The position numbers were made by a program, and so were the translations under genes. Shown in pieces: positions 45,825 to 55,358 of a stretch of DNA of 64,000 nt. The stretch comes from Vibrio sp. ED004 (GTDB lineage: Bacteria > Pseudomonadota > Gammaproteobacteria > Enterobacterales > Vibrionaceae), in the NCBI RefSeq assembly GCF_023206395.1, contig NZ_CP066150.1, positions 1,674,001-1,738,000 on the forward strand. Reading direction: 5' to 3'. The notes below the pieces were generated by a model, which did no database searches, had not been told where the DNA came from, and saw only the letters and a program-made list of their open reading frames with translations. Within the stretch, counting starts at the first letter, position 1. Every line of letters begins with the position of its first letter.

Positions 45825-45851
45825 AAAGCCACGGTATTCGACCGTGGCTTT
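45825..45851. terminator. Terminator after the GNAT gene
   Basis: AAAGCCACGGT pairs perfectly with ACCGTGGCTTT around a 5-base loop. Confidence 0.85.
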
Positions 45852-45930
45852 GTTATTTTACGAAGCTAAACCTAGAGCATAGAACTTAGAATCTGGAACC
45901 TAGAACGTAAGCAACTCTTAAAGCGCCCAG

Positions 45931-47280
45931 TTATACGGTCTTAGGTATTACGATACTGAACTTTGCTCCACCATGGTTACTGTCGTCAATTTTAATATCC
46001 CAAGAGAGCTTTTTAGCGGCCGATAGAGCAATCGCAAGACCTAATCCCAATCCACCCGTTGCCGATGTTCGACTTGAATCTAAACGAGAAAACGGAAGAA
46101 ACACTTCATCACGTCGCTCTTCTGGGATCCCAGAACCATTGTCTTCAATCACCACCAGCCAGTTTTCTGAGTTCTCATCCAGCGTCATCCACACTTTGTC
46201 TTGGGTGTAGTTGCCTGCGTTCTTAAGAATGTTATCAAACACCAAGCGCGCCATAGAGCAGTCACATTTTATCGTGCTTTCTTGCTGAACTTTAGAATCG
46301 AAAGTCACGTTATCCAACTGCGAATAGCGAATCCTATCTAGACAGTACTCAAGCAAGCTAGCTTTCACTTTGACCAGCTCAAAGAAGGAGTTATCCATAA
46401 CGTTCAGTTTCGACAGCATGATAATTTCGGATGTGAGGTCGTTGATATCCTCAATGTAGGTATCAATATCGTCAAAAAGCGCTTGATGGTGTTCTGGTGC
46501 TCCCCTTCTTAAAATATCAGTCGCCAACTGAATACGACTCAACGGCGTACGCACTTCGTGGGGAATAGCTTGAGCGAAGATATGACTCTGTTTCACCTTG
46601 CTCTCGATCTCTTCAGCCATGAAGTTAAAACTGCTCGCCAAATCAGACACAGGGTGAATCTCGTCCAATTCAGAACGGGTACTGAGCTTACCTTTACCGA
46701 ACTGTTTCTGCTTCTTGACTAACAGCTCTATTCTTTCTTGAAAACGCCTCACAGGTAAGTAAACACTTGCTCCAATCGCCACAATCACAGCCAGTAACAA
46801 CCCTATTAGGAAGTGTCTTTCTGAATCCTCATACCATTCAATCTCGGGAGAGAAGAAATCCCCTACCTCACTGAATGCAAAGCTAAATCGAGAATTCGGC
46901 AACTGAAAGACTGCCGAATAAAGATTGTTGTCACTCAGATAAATCGGCACTCCATTCAAGGTGGTGTATAACTCACATCGTTGGCAAGGCACTTCGCCCG
47001 ACCAATTCTCCAACAGGCGTAAATTGAAGATATAAAATTGTTGGTAGCCTGTTCTATCGAGTTCTTTATAGAGTGAGTTTTCTTGATTGTGTTGGCGAGT
47101 GTACTGTTCAGCAAAGTAGATACCGTCGTTGAGGAAGGTTTCAATCTCGGTTCTTCGCATGTGCCCTTCGCCAAGGTTCAAAAACAAAAATATCGTTGCC
47201 GACATTCCCGTCACAATCCCCAGGTACAAACGAGCAAACATCGAAACCGAGCGCAGTTTCGCAGTAATGAACTTACGCAA
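45931..47280 (-). CDS. Sensor histidine kinase (RstB-like)
   Basis: A 449-residue membrane sensor. Two hydrophobic segments (about residues 16-35 and 158-178) frame a periplasmic domain of about 120 residues with a CQRC cysteine pair. The cytoplasmic part has HAMP, the H-box AIPHEVRTPLSRIQLA and an ATPase domain with DNGSGIPEERRDEVFLPF and GGLGLGLAI. The H-box proline before the histidine is common in the RstB group. The start overlaps the stop of the response regulator gene by 8 bases. Confidence 0.92.
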   Translation of the reverse strand: MRKFITAKLRSVSMFARLYLGIVTGMSATIFLFLNLGEGHMRRTEIETFLNDGIYFAEQYTRQHNQENSLYKELDRTGYQQFYIFNLRLLENWSGEVPCQRCELYTTLNGVPIYLSDNNLYSAVFQLPNSRFSFAFSEVGDFFSPEIEWYEDSERHFLIGLLLAVIVAIGASVYLPVRRFQERIELLVKKQKQFGKGKLSTRSELDEIHPVSDLASSFNFMAEEIESKVKQSHIFAQAIPHEVRTPLSRIQLATDILRRGAPEHHQALFDDIDTYIEDINDLTSEIIMLSKLNVMDNSFFELVKVKASLLEYCLDRIRYSQLDNVTFDSKVQQESTIKCDCSMARLVFDNILKNAGNYTQDKVWMTLDENSENWLVVIEDNGSGIPEERRDEVFLPFSRLDSSRTSATGGLGLGLAIALSAAKKLSWDIKIDDSNHGGAKFSIVIPKTV

Positions 47281-47962
47281 CCAGCATATACCCCTTGTTA
47301 CGAACAGTGCGGATCAGCTGTTTATCTTTTGCGTGAATGCGCAGCTTACGGCGTAAACCAGAAACGCGCATGTCAATCGATCGGTCGTTAAACGCGTAAT
47401 CGATCCCTCGAAATAGCTGACAACACTGGTCTCGTGTCACTACCTGACAGATGTTATTCACAAGGAGGTTTAAGATTTCAAACTCAGCAGAGGTAAGCTT
47501 AAGGTTTTGCCCATACAAGGTGGCACTTTGAGCCGCACTGTTGATGACAATATCGCACTGCTTTTCAGCCGCAGTTTCTTGCGCTTTTGCAGCAGGCGCA
47601 GCTCGACGCAATAAAGCTTCAATTCGAGCTAATAAGGCATGACCACGAATCGGTTTGGCAACATAATCATCCGCACCAAACTTGAATAAGCTGACCTCAC
47701 TCATTTCATCGGCAGAAGCTGTGAGCACTAAGATCATGCCATTGTAAAACTCACGAGCCTGACGGCAGATCTGCGCGCCGCTCATACCTGGAAGCATCAA
47801 GTCCAACAGAACTAAATCAGGTTCAATACTTCGGATCGCTTCAAGTGCCAAATTCCCTTCATGAACAACGCTAACACTGTAGCCTTCAGCTTCGAGGTAA
47901 AGCGTAGTTAAACGAGCTATCTCTTGGTCATCTTCAACAATGAGCACTTTGGTTTTTGACAT
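47273..47962 (-). CDS. OmpR-family response regulator (RstA-like)
   Basis: A 229-residue DNA-binding response regulator. The receiver has IVEDDQE, phosphoacceptor DLMLPGM and KPI. The effector winged helix ends with MRVSGLRRKLRI and IRTVRNKGYML. I prefer the ATG at 47962, since GGTGA lies 6 bases before it; a GTG at 47971 is the other choice. A 14-base palindrome upstream is a candidate autoregulatory site. Confidence 0.93.
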   Translation of the reverse strand: MSKTKVLIVEDDQEIARLTTLYLEAEGYSVSVVHEGNLALEAIRSIEPDLVLLDLMLPGMSGAQICRQAREFYNGMILVLTASADEMSEVSLFKFGADDYVAKPIRGHALLARIEALLRRAAPAAKAQETAAEKQCDIVINSAAQSATLYGQNLKLTSAEFEILNLLVNNICQVVTRDQCCQLFRGIDYAFNDRSIDMRVSGLRRKLRIHAKDKQLIRTVRNKGYMLVA

Positions 47963-47993
47963 TCCTATCACCAGTATTTATTAAAAGCGAGGG

Positions 47994-48007
47994 CAGTATA
48001 TATACTG
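47994..48007. promoter_or_regulatory. Palindrome upstream of the RstA-like regulator
   Basis: CAGTATATATACTG is a perfect 14-base palindrome 32 bases upstream of the likely start codon. A nearby CCAGTAT repeats its arm. It may be an operator, or a TATA-rich promoter element. Confidence 0.35.
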
Positions 48008-48496
48008 GTCATATATCATCAATGTTGTTATTAGAGCCTTAACTTTACCGTACGCAAAACATAGTAATCACTTTTGTACATGCACGTTTACAAAATATGG
48101 AATTCAGCAACCACTGAGCCTTTCTTTACAAAGGCTGTAGCAAGCCGAGGGAAGAGTTGACGTGTTTTGTCCGCTTATCGCTCGCTTACATTTGCTTTAT
48201 TTTCTTACGCGCACTTACATTTAAGGCATTTACAAATTCCGATCAAATCAACTATCCGCACACTCAGCTCATATCAGTGAATAACACTATAAAGCAACAA
48301 CCAGGCAGTCTAATAAACCAATAGCTCGATTCTTAAATCAAAAGAAATCGATTACTTATTTACTGAGCCAGTATTTTCCATTATTGAGCACACCACAGAT
48401 CCTGTTAAGCGGTAAGTTCCTAAAGTAACATTCACCCGACCAATAAATTAACTCGTTATTAGACAACCACCACTTGGACACAGGGCCCTCTTTAAG
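48008..48496. other. Intergenic region between divergent genes
   Basis: About 490 bases between the response regulator and the exported protein gene. I see no gene or terminator that I can support. It must hold divergent promoters. Confidence 0.4.
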
Positions 48497-49054
48497 ATGA
48501 ATAAATCGCTTTCACTGTTACTTACAACCACTGCTTTAGTTTCAACACCGCTTATTGCTGACACCAATAAACAAGACACAGTGAACAAAATTCAAGAACA
48601 AGTCAGTGCTTGGATAGACATTCAGGTAACACCACAAAACAGCATTATTCAGAAGATGGTTTTTAGTTGTGAATTCTACAGTGCCACGCCTTCAATCAAG
48701 TCGCCAGACGGCAACGAGAGTAGCAGTGGCTCATACCTCTTTTACTCACACAAAGGTGTATTGGGTACTGTGACAGAACCTTACACAACCCAACCATTGC
48801 CAGAATTAACCATGTGTCTTAAGGAAAACTTCGTGGTCACTAACCAAGATGAGGCTCAGCTGTTGTTCGAAGCCATCGAAACCGTCTATCCAAATTATTC
48901 GATGTTCGATAAGGACTTCCCTAGAGAGATCACAAAGCAACCAAATGGATGGCAGTTGATTGATGGTGAGATATTTGATGACAAAAAAGGCTATGTCATC
49001 GAGACCACGCCGCAAGGTAAAGTGACGAAAATTATCCGCTCACTGAACCTGTAA
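48497..49054 (+). CDS. Exported protein of unknown function
   Basis: A 185-residue protein with a clear signal peptide (MNKSLSLLLTTTALVSTPLI, cleavage after an Ala near residue 22). The mature part has two cysteines that could form a disulfide. I recognise no domain. It is divergent from the RstA-like regulator and is followed by a PAS-GGDEF-EAL gene 47 bases downstream. A short AAAGAC repeat lies between the two genes. Confidence 0.68.
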   Translation: MNKSLSLLLTTTALVSTPLIADTNKQDTVNKIQEQVSAWIDIQVTPQNSIIQKMVFSCEFYSATPSIKSPDGNESSSGSYLFYSHKGVLGTVTEPYTTQPLPELTMCLKENFVVTNQDEAQLLFEAIETVYPNYSMFDKDFPREITKQPNGWQLIDGEIFDDKKGYVIETTPQGKVTKIIRSLNL

Positions 49055-49101
49055 AAGTTGAAATTAAAGACAAAGACAAAGACAAACAGCCTACTGACGG
49101 C

Positions 49102-51096
49102 ATGAGTTCAGTGGGCTTCGTTCGACCCAAACATCCGTGTGCCGAGTTCAATATGATGACAAGTTATCAGCCTTTCGAGTATCTCCAGTGTCCTATTTGG
49201 ATATATGACATTGATAATAAGAGAATAACTTGGGCAAACAGCAGTGCCCTACCTCTCTGGGAGTCTGAATCCCTGTTTGAGCTAACGTCACGTGATTTCA
49301 GTGTCGAGATGTCTAAGGCGATAGAAGCAACGCTTGAAGAGTACCAAAGGCAGTTTCTCCGAAATCAAAGCATCAAAACTTGGTGGAACTTCACGCCTAA
49401 GTACATTGCTAAACGAGCACTGTGTTTGTTCTCTGGGATCCCACTGCCAGACGGACGAACCGGCATGTTGGTACAAGTCGTCGCGGAAAAAGGTAGCCTA
49501 AAGCACGATCTCGCTTGCTCCGATGGTTCAAACCTCTCCCCCCTATTTGATAGATCGGGAGCGGTAGTGAGTGCTAACTCTGCATTTTCCCAGAACTATG
49601 ATGCACCGTTTTCCACCCTCTCCGACTTTGTTTCAAGTGAAGAAATTGCAGCCCATTGGTTGTTCTCGGCGCGTAAAGGACGAGAGATTTTAGAAGAGGT
49701 TAGCTGCCATATTGGTGATAAAGCCCACCACTTTGATGTGCAGGGAAAATGGCTATTTGATAAGAGTGAACTGCTGTTAAACCTAACTTGTACCACCAAA
49801 CAGAAAGAGAAGCTGATCAAGGCCAGATACAATGCAGAGCACGACTGTTTAACCGAACTATACAATCGCCGTGGAATCACCAACCTCTTAGAAACCAGTA
49901 TTGCCTATCGCTCGCCCTTTGAGTTGATGTTCGTTGACCTTGATGGCTTCAAACTGGTTAATGACACCTACGGGCACAGTGTGGGTGACCAACTGCTCAA
50001 ACAAGTGGGTGAACGTCTCAAGCAGCTCGTTGATGAGACCTGCATGATTGGCCGACTTGGTGGTGACGAATTCATAGTGATCGCCCACACCTGCCGAAAT
50101 CAAAACATCCCGCTGCTTTGCACACGCATTATCGATGCCTTAAACCGAAGTTTTCATATCAGAGGCATTGGTACGCTCTCAGTCGGTTGCAGCATTGGTA
50201 CTGCACATTTCCCCGATAATGCCGTGGATCAAGAATCATTACTGAAACAGGCGGGAATGGCGATGCATATTGCTAAAGCCAATGGTCGAAACCGCTTCCA
50301 AACCTTCACTCCGGACTTAGCACAAACGCTTCACCGAAAAGTAGAAATTCGCCATCGATTGACGCAAGCCCTAGAAAACGAAGATCTCGATCTGCATTAT
50401 CAGCCGATCATGAACACCAACAGTGACAAGGTTAAGGGCTTTGAAGCGCTACTTCGATGGTCAGACAAAGAGCTCGGTAACATTGGCCCTGATGAATTCA
50501 TCACCTTGGCGGAAGAAACTGGGCAGATAGTGCCACTCGGAAAGTGGGTGCTCAATTCAGCACTGAAACAGCTATCAATATGGCATCGAGAGTTTGATAG
50601 CGAGCTAATGATGAGCATCAACATCTCGAGTATTCAGATGCATGCAACCTTTGCTGAACAGCTGTCTGCAATGCTTAACTTCTACAATATCCAACCTCAA
50701 AACATTGCACTTGAGATCACAGAGTCTTCGATGATTTTCAAACACGGTGAAGTAAGACAAGCATTAAGCGACATCTCCAAATTAGGCGTTGAACTCCACC
50801 TTGATGATTTTGGCACTGGCTACTCTTCCCTCTCTATGCTGCACGACTTACCAATTAGTACCGTAAAGCTCGATAAAAGCTTTGTTCACGGTTCACACAA
50901 AGGAAGCAAAGCGATTGTCCAAGCGACCCACGCAATTTGCGACAAGTTGGGGCTCAAAGTGGTGGCTGAAGGCGTCGAGACCGAGACACAAAAAGACTTC
51001 TTAATCGACTGTGGATACCAATACCTTCAAGGGTATTTGTTTAGCAAGCCAATCCCGTCAAACGAAGTCGAAAGCCAATTTTTATTCGTTCGATAA
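49102..51096 (+). CDS. PAS-GGDEF-EAL c-di-GMP enzyme
   Basis: A soluble protein of up to 664 residues. A PAS-like domain (about residues 25-130: CPIWIYDIDNKRITWANSSA) and a second sensor-like region lead to a GGDEF domain with RLGGDEF, preceded by no I-site (RxxD is absent). A full EAL domain follows, with FEALLRW, ALEITESS, DDFGTGYSS, KLDKSF and EGVET all intact. The EAL half is expected to break c-di-GMP; the GGDEF half may be active or regulatory. A later ATG at 49153 is an alternative start; neither has a clear ribosome site. Confidence 0.9.
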   Translation: MSSVGFVRPKHPCAEFNMMTSYQPFEYLQCPIWIYDIDNKRITWANSSALPLWESESLFELTSRDFSVEMSKAIEATLEEYQRQFLRNQSIKTWWNFTPKYIAKRALCLFSGIPLPDGRTGMLVQVVAEKGSLKHDLACSDGSNLSPLFDRSGAVVSANSAFSQNYDAPFSTLSDFVSSEEIAAHWLFSARKGREILEEVSCHIGDKAHHFDVQGKWLFDKSELLLNLTCTTKQKEKLIKARYNAEHDCLTELYNRRGITNLLETSIAYRSPFELMFVDLDGFKLVNDTYGHSVGDQLLKQVGERLKQLVDETCMIGRLGGDEFIVIAHTCRNQNIPLLCTRIIDALNRSFHIRGIGTLSVGCSIGTAHFPDNAVDQESLLKQAGMAMHIAKANGRNRFQTFTPDLAQTLHRKVEIRHRLTQALENEDLDLHYQPIMNTNSDKVKGFEALLRWSDKELGNIGPDEFITLAEETGQIVPLGKWVLNSALKQLSIWHREFDSELMMSINISSIQMHATFAEQLSAMLNFYNIQPQNIALEITESSMIFKHGEVRQALSDISKLGVELHLDDFGTGYSSLSMLHDLPISTVKLDKSFVHGSHKGSKAIVQATHAICDKLGLKVVAEGVETETQKDFLIDCGYQYLQGYLFSKPIPSNEVESQFLFVR

Positions 51097-51357
51097 GTCG
51101 GTTAATAAAGTTATTTTTATCAACAAGTTAGAACTTTGAATGATTAATAAACAAGGTAACAGCGACAATGTGAACGCTTACGTAGGCTTACATTACGCAA
51201 AACAACAAAGATACACACGTAACTCTTTGTTAATTAATGATTTAAACATAATTTCGAATTAAACCATTAGTTTGTACTTACACCTACTCCCTGTAATGGT
51301 TTTGGCATTTAGATTACCCTCAAACCGTCACTTAATCAGATTCATTCATTGGTAAAT

Positions 51358-51837
51358 ATGAGCAGACAAAACGGCTTCACTCTCTTAGAGCTTATCGTCG
51401 CTGTACTGATCTTAGCGGTGGTTTCTGCCACGGCCATGGTCAAATTTTTAGATATTCAGGGCAGTGCGCGCGCGAGCAAAATACACGATGTCGCTGGCAA
51501 CCTTCGCACGGGTATCGACATGATCTATGCGAAGTCTGCGATTGCTGGTGTGGAAGGAGAATGTGACTACGTTGAAAAGACCGAGATTGAAACCTACTAC
51601 GTCTGTCATGGTTACCCAATCGCTTATGTCGATTCCTTGAGACGCCTGCTTAACATTGACCAAGCAGAACTCTACGTAAACAACAAAGAAGTAGAGGAAG
51701 GCAGCAATGCAGAAAGAGTCGCTGCTATCTCTTTTGATACGGAGAGTTACACCTATTCACCTGTTGGTGATTTTTGCCAGGTACTCTATCAACCGGAAAA
51801 AGAACCGCAAATCGTCGTTCTTGACGGCGCATGTTAA
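51358..51837 (+). CDS. Lone prepilin-like (type IV pilin/pseudopilin) protein
   Basis: A 159-residue protein with a classical prepilin leader. The cleavage motif is G|FTLLE (short basic leader MSRQNG), followed by a hydrophobic helix of about 20 residues. Prepilin peptidase would cleave and methylate it. The globular part has four cysteines, able to form two disulfides. It is not in a pilus or secretion operon, so it may be a minor pseudopilin recruited by an MSHA, type II or Tfp system elsewhere. The ATG at 51358 gives the short leader expected. Confidence 0.85.
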   Translation: MSRQNGFTLLELIVAVLILAVVSATAMVKFLDIQGSARASKIHDVAGNLRTGIDMIYAKSAIAGVEGECDYVEKTEIETYYVCHGYPIAYVDSLRRLLNIDQAELYVNNKEVEEGSNAERVAAISFDTESYTYSPVGDFCQVLYQPEKEPQIVVLDGAC

Positions 51838-52015
51838 ACGACATCTAGTGTTTATCTCCTAACCATAAAACCTTACCTTGATCTCCATATTTAGGTGAGT
51901 TTTATTCGCTTAATGTCAGGTCTTTTTCAGCTCATTCTTGACTGTGCCGCGACTCATATTTGAGCCTCATTATTGCGTAGACTTTTTCCATCCTGACAAA
52001 ATGAGAAAGAGAATC

Positions 52016-52546
52016 ATGAAAAAGAAAACCTTCGTTTTACCAGCCATCGTTATTGCAACGGTATGTATCCCATTGTCTGCATTGGCAAAAGACCGCGATA
52101 ACTCTATTGAAGCTGGTGTCACTTTCATCGGCAATCAAGAACTGGCGACCTTCGGCTACAGTAAAGAATTGTCGAACAATATCGTTGTCGGTGGTGGTTT
52201 CTCATTGGGTACAGAAGCGGTAGATCTAAGTGAACCAAACTCACAAGATGCATGGGGCCTATACTCCAACATCGGTTATAAGTTTGAAATCGCCGAGTTC
52301 GATATCATCCCTAAAATTGGTATCAACTATCTAAATGCAGATGTGGAGTTTGACGATGCTGCACTTAACGGCCTCAATATCGACAACGTCTATGGCTCAA
52401 TTGGTACAACAGTGAACTGGCGCATGATAGGCCTAACGGTGGATTACGGTAAGATCAATGATTCAGCAATGGTGCCAGATGGTTCAGGAGGCACAACACC
52501 ATTTGAAGAAGACGTAGTGCGCGTTACCGCAAGCTTCAACTTCTAG
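52016..52546 (+). CDS. Small outer-membrane beta-barrel protein
   Basis: A 176-residue protein with a signal peptide ending in ALA. The mature part alternates polar and hydrophobic residues as expected for beta strands, with aromatic strand ends, and ends in ASFNF. The final phenylalanine is the standard signal for outer-membrane insertion. The size suggests an 8-stranded barrel. The ATG at 52016 is chosen because the signal peptide MKKKTFVLPAIVIAT starts there and an AGAAAGAG site precedes it. Function is unknown. Confidence 0.8.
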   Translation: MKKKTFVLPAIVIATVCIPLSALAKDRDNSIEAGVTFIGNQELATFGYSKELSNNIVVGGGFSLGTEAVDLSEPNSQDAWGLYSNIGYKFEIAEFDIIPKIGINYLNADVEFDDAALNGLNIDNVYGSIGTTVNWRMIGLTVDYGKINDSAMVPDGSGGTTPFEEDVVRVTASFNF

Positions 52547-52677
52547 CCTCTTTGGCTTTTATTCTTTAGCCTTTAATCTTCCGTTCCTTGTCAAAAGAGC
52601 GGTAGAAAGAAAGGCTGCCAAAGGAACGTTTAAAACGAAAGGCGTCACAAGAAAGCCTTCAAAAAAAAGCTGCCGAG

Positions 52678-52713
52678 AGCTCCTATTAGCCCGTCTAATT
52701 AGGGGCTTTTTCA
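52678..52713 (+). terminator. Probable terminator of the beta-barrel gene
   Basis: An imperfect stem, AGCTCCTATTAG with CTAATTAGGGGCT, is followed by TTTTT about 130 bases past the stop. Confidence 0.55.
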
Positions 52714-53559
52714 GCGCTGTAAATAAAACAAAACCGACTTACTTAGACTATGTTTGATAGTGCGTATTAATTAATCAAAAGCCACTTTTGCTTTCTGGTT
52801 ATAACTCACTCAAAAAGAATGTTTATTGAAGAAAATCGTTAATATAGTAAGGTTTCTCCAATGACACAGGCATTATAAAAAACCTCACTCATATCAAATT
52901 GAAATATCTTTCAACAAAATAGAGCACAAACACTAACCAAAAACAGCTTAATCATGGAATCAACATCACAGTTCAATCGACCTAACGCTTTGAGTTTCAC
53001 CCTTCTTAGTTAAAATTAAAAAGAAAGATTTTAATAACATTACATTAATTGATAAAGCCTATTCATAAAACCCCGGCAAAACCACTACTGATATTAGTAT
53101 CAATTGATAATTGTCATTAAATAAAGAAATATAACGCCTCAATTAAATGATATTAATATTACCTATTTCATTGTAATTAAATTTTATCCTGAAAAAACCT
53201 GATAAATCAGCCCCATCAATAGCCACCACAAATACCACGCGCAACTACATTAGCAATCACTAAAATTATGGTTAAAACTGCTGATATAGAGGCTTACAAA
53301 TGGATAAATACCAAAACAAATGGATAAATCCCCCTTGTCTCTTGTAAAACATCGGCTTTCATTTATAAATTCAAGTTTTGGGTGAACATCTCTATAACCT
53401 TTCATTACAGCCCAGATTCTGCGATTAGTATCAACATCTTAAGAGGAAATGGTGACATTTTAGTTATGTTATTTAGAACGGACTCTTGGGTTGAATGACA
53501 ATCCCAGCCATCACATATCAATCACACAAATATAATAACTATCGCTTAGGAGTTGAGCT
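52714..53559. other. AT-rich intergenic region before the winged-helix/EAL gene
   Basis: About 850 bases without a supportable gene. It is clearly more AT-rich than its surroundings, with many runs of AAT and TTA. Such regions often bind H-NS or carry long regulatory leaders. A GATAATTGTCATTA stretch near 53107 recalls a Fur box but is a poor match. Confidence 0.5.
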
Positions 53560-55302
53560 ATGCACTGTTCTTTCAATATAAATAACAATAATGAGAGCTT
53601 GCAACTAATCTATAATGAAGAAAAAATATATATCAAAAGAGACAGTAATAAGATATCAGAGGAAACTCTTAATAGTAAAGAGAGTTTTGTCTTCAAATAT
53701 TTAATTGAGAATGCTTCAATTTCTAACCCTCAATCCGCTAGAGATGTTGAAGAGTCTTTTAAATCGCATTTTGATGAAGAGTTCAGTTTGTACGCATTAA
53801 AGAATATTATCGCGTCTATAAGAAAGAAATATCGCAACCTGTGTGAAGAAGCCGAGGTTGATAATAATAGTGAACTCATTTCTAACCTTTATAAGGTTGG
53901 CTATTTTATTGATCTCGATAAGAGCTCAGAAAACCGCATAGCGCCCAAAGACAACATCAACCAGTTCAAACCCAGTCAGGTAGAGATGCTCAAGCTGATG
54001 TTCAACACCTATCACAAGGAGTTGATCAGGGCTTTGATAACCGTGTTCACCGCGACGTCATTCTTCTTGTTCGTTGTCTACTTTTTCCAAATCCTTTATA
54101 CAACGAAAATTGCAGATGAATACAGTGGGAACACCAAACATATTGCAGAAGAAGTGATGGATTACGGCTGTGATAGCCCTGGGGCCGTACATTCACTAAG
54201 GCATTCCCTCAACCTCGACTCGGTCGTCATGACCACCCCTCATGGCTCGTGCTATATATCCAAAAGCCGCTCACAGTATGTGGAACTCGATAAGATTGAT
54301 GACTTCTACGACAGTGGCGATTTCACTTATTCGCGTTTCAGAGACCTTGAAAATGATATCGATCTGACGGTTCGTATTTCCAAAGGTTCTATTGAGGCGC
54401 GTTACAGAAACTCACTGTTGCCTCTGCTGGTTGATTCGGTTTCTATACAAAAGAATGGCTACTACATTCTCAACCTCGGCGATCACAGTCAGCCGATTTA
54501 TACTTCTGAGCTACCGAGCAGTGCCTCAATCACTTTCTACAGTGACGATATCGTTGCACTGTGGGTTGCACTCTCACTGCTGCTCGCTACCCTACTCTAT
54601 CGCTCGTATATTTTAGGTTTCTTTATTTACCTGTATCGCTGGAAACACATCTCGTTTGAAGAAGAGCCAATCATCAACACCGAAGACAGCACCGTTTTGT
54701 ACTACGAGTTGTTATCTAGGGTGCGTAATGTCGGCGTTTTGAGCTTCATCAACACCATGAGACGCACCAACTTACTGACGTTTCATACGATTTTACTTGT
54801 CGAAACGGTCAGAAACGCCAAGTTAAACAACAGCCATGAGATCTACGGTGTCAACGTCTGCCCAAGTGCTTTAGTTGGGAATAACTTTTCAAAACTCAAA
54901 GTGCATTTGGACGCGATGGAAGCGAATGAATTTGTGGTTGAGATAACTGAATACTCAAACATTGGTTATGGATGTGAGGTTATAGACAACATCAAGGCAA
55001 TCAAAAAGCTGGGGATCACCATCGCATTGGATGACTTTGGTACAGGTAATAATAACATCGAGATCATCGGTATTATCTCCCCAACCTACCTAAAGTTGGA
55101 CCGTTGTTTTGTTAAAGACATCGAATCAGGAGAGCATCATCAAGGCGTGTTGCTTAACATCTCAGAGATCGGACGCTTATCTAACATCACGATGATTTAT
55201 GAAGGCGTCGAAACACGCAGGCAACAATACATATTGTGTCAGTTGGGCTACAACCTGCATCAAGGTTACCTATACAGCCGACCTCAAAGCACGACAAGCT
55301 AA
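53560..55302 (+). CDS. Transmembrane winged-helix / CSS-motif / EAL fusion protein
   Basis: A 580-residue protein with an unusual order of parts. Residues ~35-120 form a ToxR/OmpR-type winged helix (SLYALKNIIASIRKKYRNL, then ISNLYKVGYFIDL). TM1 lies at ~157-179. Residues ~180-330 are periplasmic and have two cysteines (C204, C231), with spacing like the redox-sensing CSS domain of E. coli PdeC-type enzymes. TM2 is at ~331-348. Residues ~375-575 form an EAL domain. The motif is YELLSR instead of EALLR, but the catalytic set looks complete: E383, N432, E461 of EITE, D491 and D492 of DDFGTG, K512, E548 of EGVET and Q568. The N-terminal third is markedly AT-rich. It is probably a c-di-GMP phosphodiesterase whose membrane state is linked to DNA binding. 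An AGGAG site lies before the ATG. Confidence 0.82.
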   Translation: MHCSFNINNNNESLQLIYNEEKIYIKRDSNKISEETLNSKESFVFKYLIENASISNPQSARDVEESFKSHFDEEFSLYALKNIIASIRKKYRNLCEEAEVDNNSELISNLYKVGYFIDLDKSSENRIAPKDNINQFKPSQVEMLKLMFNTYHKELIRALITVFTATSFFLFVVYFFQILYTTKIADEYSGNTKHIAEEVMDYGCDSPGAVHSLRHSLNLDSVVMTTPHGSCYISKSRSQYVELDKIDDFYDSGDFTYSRFRDLENDIDLTVRISKGSIEARYRNSLLPLLVDSVSIQKNGYYILNLGDHSQPIYTSELPSSASITFYSDDIVALWVALSLLLATLLYRSYILGFFIYLYRWKHISFEEEPIINTEDSTVLYYELLSRVRNVGVLSFINTMRRTNLLTFHTILLVETVRNAKLNNSHEIYGVNVCPSALVGNNFSKLKVHLDAMEANEFVVEITEYSNIGYGCEVIDNIKAIKKLGITIALDDFGTGNNNIEIIGIISPTYLKLDRCFVKDIESGEHHQGVLLNISEIGRLSNITMIYEGVETRRQQYILCQLGYNLHQGYLYSRPQSTTS

Positions 55303-55358
55303 TCACTTTGAGGGCTTAATCGTACTAAAGTACCTGTGACGCTAAGGCATCAATTGGA

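Noticed and set aside
53095..53125. Fur box
   Set aside because: Only about two thirds of the positions match and no iron-related gene is nearby.
53560..55302. Treating the EAL domain of the winged-helix fusion as dead because the motif reads ELL
   Set aside because: The glutamate and all other metal- and catalysis-related residues that I can align are present, so loss of activity cannot be concluded.
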